This document shows, piece after piece, positions 8,595-18,188 of a DNA stretch of 64,000 nucleotides. The notes beneath the pieces were generated by a model. It was not told the DNA's origin. It saw nothing but the letters and a program-made list of their open reading frames with translations, and made no database searches. Origin of the DNA: Dacryopinax spathularia (lineage: Eukaryota > Basidiomycota > Dacrymycetes > Dacrymycetales > Dacrymycetaceae). The stretch's first letter is position 1; each line of letters starts with the position of its first letter. Both the position numbers and the translations under genes were made by a program. Location: NCBI GenBank assembly GCA_037974965.1, contig JBBPFI010000001.1, forward strand, positions 1,302,001 to 1,366,000. The letters are read 5' to 3'.

Positions 8595-11500
8595 CTACGT
8601 AATCACATGCGGCGGGTCTTGGCAGGAACGACTCGAAGCAGGGGCGAGTGCATGCATCTTTGCCGTGGTGAAGTGATCAAGGTAGGCGAGTCGATTCATT
8701 TCCTCTCGCAGCTCTGAGGGTTGTTGGCCGTTAATATGGTGAGATCCAAAATGTCGCAGTACAGCGACACCCTTCAAACTTCGTACCCTCGATAACATCA
8801 CGTACGCGCTTTGCGCGCTCCTGCAACCGGCGAGGTCCACAATGGCTCTGGTTAACGACCTCCCTTGACTTTTATAGTCGGTGTAGCTATATGCTGGCAA
8901 AATTGGTAAGTGAGACCTTGCTATCGTGTAATTCACGGTTGTACCGTCAAAGGAGGACGTGGTGTAAGTGAAAGTCGACCTGACAGGCTGTATGCATACT
9001 ATGTTCGGAGGAAGACCGTCGTGCTGGAGAGACCGACCTTCTATGTGTACGTACACCGCAAGTGCTATACGAACACCGTTTTCTGCGGTCTCATATCGAA
9101 CTCCACTCACGACGCCGGTAGTGCCATTCACAAGGTTCTTAGAGATTGCGACGTTCTCCGTCAACATCACTCGCATACCAATGAAGAGCGGAATGCATGG
9201 AGGAGCGTCGGTGTTCCTGGTATCCATCTGCCACAGCCGTTCTCGAAGCTCCCCAGTTATGAGTCGCCTCTTTAGATAGTCTCTCGAGAAGTACAGGCGA
9301 CAGGTTTGGTTGCATCGCATTGCTTGCATCCTTGCCAGGACAAGGTTGAGATTGTCCCGCAGTTTCCTTGTAGCGACTATTATTGGTGCATCAAGAAACT
9401 CTTCGACCGAGCCAGGGTCGGATTGGGCGAGGTTCTCTAAGAGTCGACCGCGAAGGACATCATAATCGGATAACTCAGCGCACTTTCCGTCGCCTCCCTG
9501 TGTTATCCTTCGCGCTTTCCCGTCTCGTACCCTTCCAAGCAAATCTGCCCACTGTGCGTCCTCTGCTTGGCGCATGTTCTGACGCAAAAGGACAGCATAG
9601 TCGAGTTGGCGCCAGATAAGAGCGCCATTTAGGGCGCTCTGACCTTTAGCTCTTTGCGATATGCGGGAACCAATATTGTGGACGAGGCGATTACTATAAA
9701 GCGGCAGGGCACTGAACGGTTTGAGCTGGCCGAAATCACCGGTGTAGATGACATTGACGCCTCCAAATGCAACGTCGGTTGATGTCCCCTTCGCCAGACA
9801 TATGCGCTCCGACACCTCGTGCAGGAAGAGTGCGGAAACCATAGAGATCTCGTCGATCACTAACCAGCGCACCTCTCTCCAAATCGAATCCAATAGGGAC
9901 AGATTCGGTTTTTTCCCTCGCTGAGAAGGCAAGAGTGTCAACGCATGGATGGTGTATCCCCCTATGAGCACTGCGGCTGCTCCAGTGGGCGCACTGAGGA
10001 GCAAGCTGTTGCGTAGGTTAATTTTGCAGAATAATGCTTCGATGCTTTTAATGACGTGGCTCTTTCCGGTCCCTGCTCCTCCGCCGATATATAAGAAGAG
10101 CTGTTGGGACTGTCGTTCCGCTAAATGACAGCCGATCAGTCGAAGTGCGCGCATTTGCTCCGCGTTCTCGCCCAGCGAGTACTCTGCGACGACCTCCTCC
10201 AGCGCAGCGTAAATAACAGCCTTCCCTTCAGCAAGCGAAGTCTCTTGTGCGATATTGCTGGGAGTCTGCGGCAATGCCGCCCTGGTAATAATACTCTGAG
10301 GCAAGTCGCGCTGTGGAAGAGCACCGCCCTCCTCATCCTGGGTGCGCTGCGGTCGCTTATCCTTCCGCCACTCTCGCACGTCGTCGGCGAATCTTTTCAA
10401 GTTCATCGTCTCTTCTTCGCTGCAAGTAGTAACGTCGAAGCTCTGCACGGAAGCTGCCAAGGGCTGGTCGGCACACTCTCCCGACTTGTTGACCAACAGC
10501 CCTACAGCAACTGCGGAGTTGTAACAGCTCGACTGACTCTTGCAGTACACGGCCTCTTCCACACTCGCGTGTTGGGTAGCGTCCTCTTCCGCTGCGTTTT
10601 GTTCAAGATGATCGTCAAAGAGGACGTGATCCTCAAATTCGGCCATGGCATCGTCGTCGTCTACTTCGATACGATTTACTGCATCATGGCGACGCTTGTC
10701 TCGAAGATCCAAATCGCGCGCATCTTTGCACTCTCGCAGCACGTTCATGTTCTCCATTACCTTCACGTGTTTAGGACCGAAAGTGTGAGCCAAGAACGCG
10801 TCGTTCCAGCTTTGCTCTTCGGTCTTAAGATCACGGAGAACTCTCCATGGTGCGAACATTATCATCATCGCCCGTGCCCACGCAGAGCGATCTTCGTCGG
10901 ACCCATCTCGATTTGACAAGGGTGGACCAATGACAGTTGGAACGACAGGCGTGGAGCGCAACTTAGCTTGGTGAGTGTTACGCTGCGGGTGGGTGAGCTG
11001 GTACTGCCATTTTATGGCGCTGCGTCTACCCGATTTATTATGGGGGCCTGCGGCGTGTTCGGGGGAGTCTGCGAGATCCGCGTCCGTTGAAGGCGCCCGA
11101 GCAACCTCCTTAATAACAGTAGCGACATAGTCGTAGAGACATAGTGAGTCAAACGCGGTGTCGTCAGGGCGAAGGAGGTAATCTTGACACTGATTTGCTA
11201 TCGAAACGTCCCCATTGAGGACGCTCAGAGTAAGGTTAGCTTCGCGAGCAACAAAGTCTTCGTCATCCAAGACTGACTCGCCCAACTCGCCTCTGTCTAA
11301 TTCGCCCTCGGCAGGTAGACCAGTGCCTTCCAACGTGGCGACAAGCCTATTGAAGCGACCCCACTGAAGAACTGCATAGCAGTGAGAGGTGTAGTGATCG
11401 CCTCCGCCTACGTAATAGCTCATCACTTGCTGATGCGACATTTCTTGCCGCGACATCATGGCATTGACCATCTTGTTCACTAGACTTCTGCTCTGAGTCG

Positions 11501-14489
11501 CGTCCGAGACATCGACCTCGTCTCTATACTTCTCATGGTTCTTCTCGATTGCATATATCAACGCGCTCATACCGGCGTGCACCTTTAACGACGACTTAGT
11601 GATATAGTCGGTTATGTAGAAGATCGCCGCTTTAGCACCCTCGCCGGACCCAATGAATTGAAGATCCATGTTGCACTGGAAGAGGTACATTATCACGTCG
11701 TTGTACTCGTTGATCTTTGGGTGAAGACGGCGGAGTAGTATACCGCCTGTGTCTTCGTCTACGCTAGACAGCGCCCGTGTACTGCCGTCCATTCTCATCC
11801 GACATCTATCGTCCGTTCGAGGTTCCCCTGGCTTCAAGTGAATCCAACACCCCGCACGATGCTCGTGCCAGTTGTTTCTGTAAACCAAATCCGACACATG
11901 ATTTTCGAACGCTGCTTTGAAGTCGGCTGCGCTGAGGGACGAGATCAATGGGGGTTGACGTGTACGAGGGTCAATGTCATCGCCTCCAAGACGGGGCCTT
12001 TGTAAAACAGCTTTGGAGTTACTGACGACCTCTAATGTCCCAGGAAGCTCCGTTTTGATGAGCCGTTCCAGCCATTGAAACATACGCCTCTTGAACGGCT
12101 CGTCCCGAAGCTGTTCTCGCAGTGCGGCCGGTGTGGGGGTGCCTTCAACCCAAATGAGCATATGGCAATGCAACGTTCCTCTTCCTTGCGCTTCGACCAT
12201 TCCATAAAAACCGCTGCAGACTCCAAAGAGCCCTGGGCCATTGCCATACCGAAGAACGATGTCCCTAAAACGCTGCATCGTCTCATCGAAGACTTGTGCA
12301 ACCACCGCGGGATTCTGAGCGACTTGCATAGCGCGAGCGAAGCGTGTCCTTCGCGTGGTTCCACTTCGCTGATGGTCCATATTCTGATAGTCAGACAGCG
12401 CCATCAAGCATAGTAAGCCGTCTATGTCATTTGGAGTCAAAGTGAAGAAAAAAGTCGGACACCCCAAGCTGTAAATAAGGGAGCGCATCTCATTTCTCCG
12501 GCAGCTCTTGTAGGCGTCGGTCCCTGGTACGTCCTTCCTAAGCATGTGGATCTTCTTCAGCACGCGAAATGCAAGGCGTTCCTCCTCCGATACGGCCTTA
12601 GTCCAGCGATCAGACTCTAGTCTCCGTGCCAGGTTAAGTAGTGTTTCTATATTAACGTCCCTGATGTTCTGGACGATCTCGCCATGCCTACCCTCGGGGA
12701 TTCGAAAGAGAGCGTCTCTAAGACTTTGCCGTTTCTGAAGAATACTATGAAATACAAAAGCGAATGTCGGATCTGCTTGGAAAGGACTATCGGCTAGACG
12801 TAGAAGATGTCGAAGTTGTTTTTGCATCGATACGGGGCGGCGGCGCCTGGGGTCATCGAAACCCCCTAAAGCGAAGGGGTCTAGATGTGGGAACATCCAC
12901 GTCAAAGTGTGCTCGTTGCGCAGATCTTGGATTGCGCCGCCTCCCCGCCGAGCAAGAAGAAAGGCTCCTCGTTTATCTAGGCAATGAGCAAGCGCTTCAG
13001 CCTTCATCGAGCGGTAGCTCTGCGTGGACCGATCCGCCGCAGAATACCCGGATGCTTCCACGAGGAAGTCGTTTTCTTCTCTGTCGGAAAACTCAAACGC
13101 ATTGCGGCTCGAGGAGTCCGACTCAGCGGCCACCTGACCATCGCTCAAGTTAACATGTCCGATCTCCATAGAGGGTAACAACACGGAGCCCCCGCCATCG
13201 TCACTAGCACCGGCGAACAAAGCATCGAAATGCGGTTGCGAGAATGCTGCTGGCGTCGGAAAATCAGCCGTGCAGCACGTGTAGGACGGGTTGTGCTCCA
13301 AGAGAAAGGCAATTATAGTTCGTACTATGTTAGCGTTCGCCTTCAGTGGCCCTATCGAGCGGATCGTCTCCGGCGTGGGTGCCTCTCGTCCTGCGAAAAC
13401 GACGACGAAGCTGTCCTTAATGTCGTCCACGGGCGGAGGCAAGAGATTATGAAGCGACATATTATCTTGCGGCAGGATCAACACATTTCCCCGATAGTAG
13501 CGTTGCATACCGTCGGCGCCTTGTCTGAACAGGCGACTTTCAGGATTGTCGAAGTAGCGAAAACAAATTTTACTCGCGGAGCACCGCGCCACCAGCTTGC
13601 GATCAACAAAGGTAGCTCGTTTGAACGCATGTTGAACGTCCGGTGGGACGTGCTCGAACGCGTAGTAAAAGCCATTCGCGAGAGCTAGCGTGGGCAACTC
13701 GCCCTTAGCGAGCGACGTTTTGCAGAGCCGACAGAGAAAGATTTCGCCTTGTCGCACCCAGCGATTGCTCAAACCCCGAGGGTGCAAAATCGCTCGGTCG
13801 TACTCAACGAGCGAGTAGGTCGTTGGTAAGAGATGGATCGGAACATGCCGATTCTGCAACACAGCGAAATCGACGTCATCGACGGATATAGCGCGTAAGT
13901 CGAGTAGAGCGCTCGACTCTCCGCAACTTCCACACACGCCTCGTTCGAGCTTCGCGTTGCTAGTCGCATCCTGAAACTCGGCAATGATCTGACGCACTAG
14001 ATCCTTGTCAGCGTCCGGGGGGTACTTGGCGCGGGGGAAAACGCGATTGTCTTCTGTCGTCGGACTCTCGTCCCTCAGTCGTTTCCCAACTCGAGCAGCA
14101 TAAAAAGTCGTTGGTATTGGGCGAAGCCCTCCATAATGACGAGGCTTGCCCGCCTTCAGCTGCCACGTAAGCTGTAGGCGACCGATTTGCTCGTCGTTTA
14201 GCGAACGCAACATCGCTTGCTTTGTAACAAATCGCTCGAACTGAAGACCCGCCCGTCGAGTTATTTCGAGCATATGCAGCTTGGAGAAGTGATGATATGT
14301 GCGCATCATGTCCGAGATATTCGCACGCAAAAATATGAAATCGTTGAAAGCGTTCGGAGGCAGATGATGGCTGACCGGGTGCGCATTGATGAAAACATAC
14401 GACTCGTTTAGATCTGCAAGCGGAAAAGACACCGGGCCACGGCGTACGACGCCAGCAACCATATCAAGCGTAGCAATCTTGTCGTCCAT
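8595..14489 (-). CDS. Helitron Rep/helicase transposase
   Basis: This enzyme moves Helitron elements by rolling-circle-like replication: an HUH endonuclease nicks DNA and a Pif1-type 5'-3' helicase unwinds it. It is a single 1964-codon exon from ATG 14489. An N-terminal region resembles domains often attached to fungal Helitron proteins (cysteine pairs near 186-189 and 252-255). The Rep domain carries RGTLHCHMLIW with H774 and H776 as the HUH pair, and the two-tyrosine motif FYITDYITKSS (Y958, Y962). The helicase shows Walker A GAGTGKSH (K1476), Walker B WLVIDEISM (about 1540), GDFGQLKPF (about 1590), YKSQGRSL (about 1873) and AYVMLSRVRS near the C-terminus. There are no internal stops or missing catalytic residues, so it may be active. 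The termini of the element were not found. Confidence 0.95.
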   Translation of the reverse strand: MDDKIATLDMVAGVVRRGPVSFPLADLNESYVFINAHPVSHHLPPNAFNDFIFLRANISDMMRTYHHFSKLHMLEITRRAGLQFERFVTKQAMLRSLNDEQIGRLQLTWQLKAGKPRHYGGLRPIPTTFYAARVGKRLRDESPTTEDNRVFPRAKYPPDADKDLVRQIIAEFQDATSNAKLERGVCGSCGESSALLDLRAISVDDVDFAVLQNRHVPIHLLPTTYSLVEYDRAILHPRGLSNRWVRQGEIFLCRLCKTSLAKGELPTLALANGFYYAFEHVPPDVQHAFKRATFVDRKLVARCSASKICFRYFDNPESRLFRQGADGMQRYYRGNVLILPQDNMSLHNLLPPPVDDIKDSFVVVFAGREAPTPETIRSIGPLKANANIVRTIIAFLLEHNPSYTCCTADFPTPAAFSQPHFDALFAGASDDGGGSVLLPSMEIGHVNLSDGQVAAESDSSSRNAFEFSDREENDFLVEASGYSAADRSTQSYRSMKAEALAHCLDKRGAFLLARRGGGAIQDLRNEHTLTWMFPHLDPFALGGFDDPRRRRPVSMQKQLRHLLRLADSPFQADPTFAFVFHSILQKRQSLRDALFRIPEGRHGEIVQNIRDVNIETLLNLARRLESDRWTKAVSEEERLAFRVLKKIHMLRKDVPGTDAYKSCRRNEMRSLIYSLGCPTFFFTLTPNDIDGLLCLMALSDYQNMDHQRSGTTRRTRFARAMQVAQNPAVVAQVFDETMQRFRDIVLRYGNGPGLFGVCSGFYGMVEAQGRGTLHCHMLIWVEGTPTPAALREQLRDEPFKRRMFQWLERLIKTELPGTLEVVSNSKAVLQRPRLGGDDIDPRTRQPPLISSLSAADFKAAFENHVSDLVYRNNWHEHRAGCWIHLKPGEPRTDDRCRMRMDGSTRALSSVDEDTGGILLRRLHPKINEYNDVIMYLFQCNMDLQFIGSGEGAKAAIFYITDYITKSSLKVHAGMSALIYAIEKNHEKYRDEVDVSDATQSRSLVNKMVNAMMSRQEMSHQQVMSYYVGGGDHYTSHCYAVLQWGRFNRLVATLEGTGLPAEGELDRGELGESVLDDEDFVAREANLTLSVLNGDVSIANQCQDYLLRPDDTAFDSLCLYDYVATVIKEVARAPSTDADLADSPEHAAGPHNKSGRRSAIKWQYQLTHPQRNTHQAKLRSTPVVPTVIGPPLSNRDGSDEDRSAWARAMMIMFAPWRVLRDLKTEEQSWNDAFLAHTFGPKHVKVMENMNVLRECKDARDLDLRDKRRHDAVNRIEVDDDDAMAEFEDHVLFDDHLEQNAAEEDATQHASVEEAVYCKSQSSCYNSAVAVGLLVNKSGECADQPLAASVQSFDVTTCSEEETMNLKRFADDVREWRKDKRPQRTQDEEGGALPQRDLPQSIITRAALPQTPSNIAQETSLAEGKAVIYAALEEVVAEYSLGENAEQMRALRLIGCHLAERQSQQLFLYIGGGAGTGKSHVIKSIEALFCKINLRNSLLLSAPTGAAAVLIGGYTIHALTLLPSQRGKKPNLSLLDSIWREVRWLVIDEISMVSALFLHEVSERICLAKGTSTDVAFGGVNVIYTGDFGQLKPFSALPLYSNRLVHNIGSRISQRAKGQSALNGALIWRQLDYAVLLRQNMRQAEDAQWADLLGRVRDGKARRITQGGDGKCAELSDYDVLRGRLLENLAQSDPGSVEEFLDAPIIVATRKLRDNLNLVLARMQAMRCNQTCRLYFSRDYLKRRLITGELRERLWQMDTRNTDAPPCIPLFIGMRVMLTENVAISKNLVNGTTGVVSGVRYETAENGVRIALAVYVHIEGRSLQHDGLPPNIVCIQPVRSTFTYTTSSFDGTTVNYTIARSHLPILPAYSYTDYKSQGRSLTRAIVDLAGCRSAQSAYVMLSRVRSLKGVAVLRHFGSHHINGQQPSELREEMNRLAYLDHFTTAKMHALAPASSRSCQDPPHVIT

Positions 14490-14518
14490 AATGGGGATGG
14501 AAAGATAGAGAAACGTCC

Positions 14519-14528
14519 CTTTATATAC
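14519..14528 (-). promoter_or_regulatory. TATA box of the Rep/helicase gene
   Basis: On the minus strand the sequence reads GTATATAAAG, about 30 nt upstream of the Rep/helicase ATG at 14489. It is a strong TATA match at a plausible distance for a short 5' leader. Assignment is by position and sequence only. Confidence 0.5.
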
Positions 14529-14703
14529 CTCTCATTAGACACAGCCAATACAAACACAGCCTTCAAGAGGCGCAGACTTGTCTCACCCAGGCTCAACGCG
14601 ATGCGCGTCCAAGGCGATGACTCGCACGAATCACCACCGCCTTCGTCCACAGCTTAGCGAAACCTCGTTGACCCCAAAAAGGGTAGAAGGAAGCAGGAGG
14701 GAA

Positions 14704-15236
14704 GTATTGGATAAGCGAGCTGTCAGGAGGTACGTCAGCGTAACTTGCACCGAAGGACAACGCCATACCGGAGACGTACCAATAGCACCAAAGCAGCAAA
14801 GCACGTCAGCCCCTATTAGAAACACCTACACAGTGCGATGACTTACTTCTCCTGCGCGATTAAGAATGCGCTATATATATGCGCTCTTATCCTCACGCGG
14901 TCGAAAGCTCGCTGCAATTGGCGCCTAGTTCCATCGACACTCTTCGTCGTACAACCATCTAAGTATGGGGTAAGCGAGCTGTCAGGAGCGACGTCAGCGT
15001 ACCTTGCACCGAAGAACAAGGGCATACCGGAGACGTATATGCGTACAGGAGTAAACAATAGGACCAAAGCAGCAAAGCACGTCAGCCCCTGTCAGAAACG
15101 CCTACCCGGTGCAATGACTTACTTCTCCTGCGCGATTAAGAATGCGCTAGATATATGCGCTCCTATTCTCGCGCGGTCAAAAGCTCGCTGCAATTGGCGC
15201 CTAGTTCCATCGACACTCTTCCTCGTACAACCATCT
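14704..15236 (+). repeat. Direct tandem duplication in the divergent promoter region
   Basis: Two adjacent copies (14704-14960 and 14963-15236) share long identical runs, for example TAAGCGAGCTGTCAGGA, GCAAAGCACGTCAGCCCCT, CTCCTGCGCGATTAAGAATG and GCAATTGGCGCCTAGTTCCA. Copy 2 is 17 bp longer, mostly from extra sequence near 15037-15056, and the copies differ by scattered substitutions. Each contains a near-palindrome around GCGCTATATATATGCGC (degraded in copy 2). The block fills the space between the divergent Rep/helicase and coiled-coil genes. The coiled-coil ATG lies a few bases after copy 2, so the duplication doubles its upstream region. Confidence 0.9.
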
Positions 15237-15241
15237 TAACA

Positions 15242-16360
15242 ATGACTTCTGATAGCCTCGACTCCTCAGACCAAGCCACCGTTCTTGCGGCAAGTTCTAC
15301 AAGGCTTCGAAGATAAAATGGCACACTAACAACGCATTAGAACCTTCTCTTGACAGTAACCGACGTCATCACGAACCGTAAAAGACGCTGTGACTCAGAG
15401 CCGACGCTGGGCAATCCAAAGCGCCGCAAGCTCACCAACGGTTGCGACAGTGACGAGGACAAGCCAGACTCAACTAAGAACGCTTCTGTTCGCCCTACGC
15501 ATCCTAATAACCGCGCAAGCCAACGGCCTAGACCCATGCAGGGCGTACAGGTGCCAACGCCTTCAACCGCTTCGCCATCAAGTAGCAGCGAGCGAGATCT
15601 ACGCAAACGCGTGGACGAGCTTCTCGCGCTCAACCTCACGTATGCGACTCGCATCAAAACGCTCGAAGGCGAACTAGGGAAGAAGGACGCAGAGCACGCG
15701 TCAGAGATGAAAGATGCGGAGACCGCAATGCGACTGAAGTACGCAGCGAGGATTAGGAACCTAGAGGGAGACGTCGAGCTCAAACGCGTCGAACTCGAGC
15801 ACGCCGAGCAAGAAGCCGAGCGACACAGCGCCCAGCAAATCGCCACATACAACGCGGAGTTGTCGAAGCTCAAGACCGCTCGAGACAAGTTCGAAGAGAC
15901 ATTGACGAAGAAAGTGGAAGAGCACGCATCGCAGATGAAAGCAGCGGAAGGGGCATATCAGAAGAAGGCGCAAGAGTACGAGGCACGCATAAAGGAAGCC
16001 AGCAGAAATGACGAGGCCGAGTTGAAAGAGCTTCGCTACAAGGTCGATCAGTACGAGAATCGCATCAAAGAGCTCGAAGCAGACAGGTCGAAGAGCACGG
16101 AGCTTCAAGCGCGCCTTGACAAACAAGCCGCCCAAATCGCTGAGCTGGAAAGCACCCACGCCGAGCAGGTAGAAGACATCGAAGCAGCAAACGAAGCGCA
16201 ACTGAAGGCGCAGGCAAGCCGGGTGAAGAGACTTGAGACGGAAAAGAAGAAGTTGAAAGACAAGATCATCCACTTGGAAGCCGAATCCAGCAAGCTACAA
16301 CAGATGCGACAGTTGATAGCGACCACGTATCCCGACATGTTCGGGGGAAGCACGTCTTAG
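15242..16360 (+). CDS. Coiled-coil protein, function unknown
   Basis: The long open frame has no ATG at its start. The best model uses ATG 15242, exon 1 15242-15280, a 60-nt intron 15281-15340 (donor GTTCTT, branch site CACTAAC, acceptor CATTAG) and exon 2 15341-16360, giving 352 residues. The donor is atypical at positions 3 and 5. Residues 1-95 are polar and disordered with a basic KRRC/PKRRK patch, a possible nuclear signal. Residues from about 100 to 335 form near-continuous heptads rich in Glu, Lys, Ala and Leu (for example RIKELEADRSKSTELQARL). No globular domain is seen. It is transcribed divergently from the Helitron Rep/helicase across a duplicated promoter region. It may be accessory-element cargo or a host gene. 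Confidence 0.7.
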
Positions 16361-16624
16361 TCGTAAACCACCGTAACTATTCCAGGCTTCCTCGTACGTA
16401 ATAATGCGGCCATAAGCACTCCGATTATGTAATGCGATGCGTTCCCAATTAGGAAGGTTGCAGTTCGGGATCAAACGATTTCCCCCTGTAAAGAACCTTC
16501 CCAACTCCGTTGTCCAGGAACGCCCCACATTCAACCAAATCAAAGCTCGTCGTCAGCTTCTCCCTCTCTCCCTCCCTCTCCTGCTCCAGGTGTCTACCAC
16601 AGTCGGCCAACCGAACGAACGACA

Positions 16625-17985
16625 ATGTCCGCCGCTCTGCTCACCCAGCTTAGCGGCGCACTCCGTTTCCTTCAGCCTGCACCACCTCCCCCGTCAGACG
16701 AGCCATACGCGGGGATCGAATATCGGTGGAGGAACATCGTCTTCCGCCCTGCGCAGTTCCAGTTCGAGGCTATTGCACTCGGGCTTATTGCCGTCTATCT
16801 CCTGGCATGGGCTATAGGACGTGCGATAAACAGTAGTCGGGTCAAGGCTTGGTGCGTCTTCTCGTCTCATAATTATCACCTCTCGCAAAGCTGATGCAAA
16901 GTGGATAGGTACAAAGCCCACCTCCCCTTCTATGAGAGCCAGTTCACCCGCCCCGCCGTTGGAGGACTGCAAAACGACGGCCCGGCCGACTTCTTCATCT
17001 TCTCCACCGGTCGTCGGAACGTTCTTTCCCTGCACACCACCTTCGCCCTGCTGCCGAGGCACAACCTCATCGACACGATCTACGACTTCGGCCGCGGTCT
17101 CATGGAGCTCGATTACTCGCCCAAGGACCTCTTGGAACTCGATTTCAGGCTGAACGACGATGGTACTCGCCCAGGGTTCGTATGGGCGGTCATGAAGAAA
17201 GACGAGATGAGGACGCTGAGGAGGGAGAGGTGGGATCTTTCGCTGACGAAGGCGGGGGAGGATAAGACACTCCCGAGCTCGCTGGGGGTCATGTCGGAGG
17301 CGGCGGACGTGACGGAGTCGTTGTTGAAGGGACCACTCCTGGCGATACTGAACGACCCGACGGTGCTCAAGTACTTCCGCTACTTGATCGTACGTCCCAA
17401 TCACTTCCCTCTTTATTCCCGTTCTAATAATATATGCGCCCCGGTGAACAGATTACCGACCAGCCAGCTGAGAGACCCGAAGTCCCTATCCCTCTCGCTG
17501 AGAGGGAGAGACACGTCATCCTGGCCCTCCAACCGCCCAACACAAGCAAAGCAGCCGAGACCCTTCCCGTCGTAGAAGCCGTCTTCAGGTTCATCGATAC
17601 GGTCGACAAGACCTCCCTCCACGTAGAGGTACGCCACTTTCACCGAAAAGAAGAGGAAGGACCCAGACTGATTTGATCTTATTTGTATGGCAGACGATCC
17701 GCAAGCTCAAGCGTAACCGCCAGGAATTCGAGGAAGAGCTCCTTAAGGAGATCGAGAAGGCCAGAAAGGAGAGGGAGGAAGAAGAAGGCGAGGACAAGAA
17801 GGCCGCCAAGCGTAGGGCAGAGCAGGAGAGGGTGTCGAAGCTCAGCCCAGAGGAGCAGAAGAAGGTGCGTCTGTTTCGTTGCCTTTTGCTTCTGAGAATG
17901 CGGGCTGATGCGTGGTAAAGTGGGAGGAGAGGGAGCGCAAGCGTAGTATGAAGAAGGCGCAGGGCAAGCTCACCAAACGCCAATA
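16625..17985 (+). CDS. CCDC47: CCDC47-family ER membrane protein (PAT complex subunit)
   Basis: CCDC47 family proteins sit in the ER membrane and, with Asterix, chaperone multipass proteins next to the translocon. Exon 1 (16625-16851) encodes a short N-terminus and a transmembrane segment (FEAIALGLIAVYLLAWAIG). It splices over a 57-nt intron to YKAHLPFYESQF. The core domain follows, with FIFSTGRRNVLSLHTTFAL. Later exons encode ITDQPAERPEVPIPLAERER and HVILALQPP. The C-terminus is a Lys/Arg/Glu-rich coiled coil (RKLKRNRQEFEEELLKEIEK) ending in KLTKRQ. At least four introns restore the frame. It converges with the STB6-like gene, with 203 bp between stops. Confidence 0.88.
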
Positions 17986-18188
17986 AACCGTTCGTAGCCC
18001 TGCCTGGTGCCCGGGTACCGCCATTGTCGGTACCTACACAGCAGTGCGTAAAGGACAAGATCTGCAAGAGCAGGGGTGGGAGGAGGGATAATACAGTGAA
18101 TATTGGATACTGTATAAAAATACAATGCTACAGGCTAGGGCATTAATGCATACCCGGTATCTTCGTTCCTTGGTGTCATGGTGGTCGT

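Noticed and set aside
10125-10916. 263-codon plus-strand frame inside the Rep/helicase
   Set aside because: Antisense shadow of a strongly conserved helicase region; its translation has no domain-like features.
14838-15239. 133-codon plus-strand frame over the tandem repeat
   Set aside because: It merely reads through both repeat copies, giving a self-similar peptide. No independent evidence of coding.
1-16400. Helitron termini (TC start, CTRR end with hairpin)
   Set aside because: Several YYAG or GA|T strings fit the minimal motif, but none had a convincing hairpin or partner. Naming one would be guesswork.
16694-17404. 236-codon minus-strand frame opposite CCDC47
   Set aside because: It mirrors the coding bias of the CCDC47 gene on the other strand and crosses its introns.
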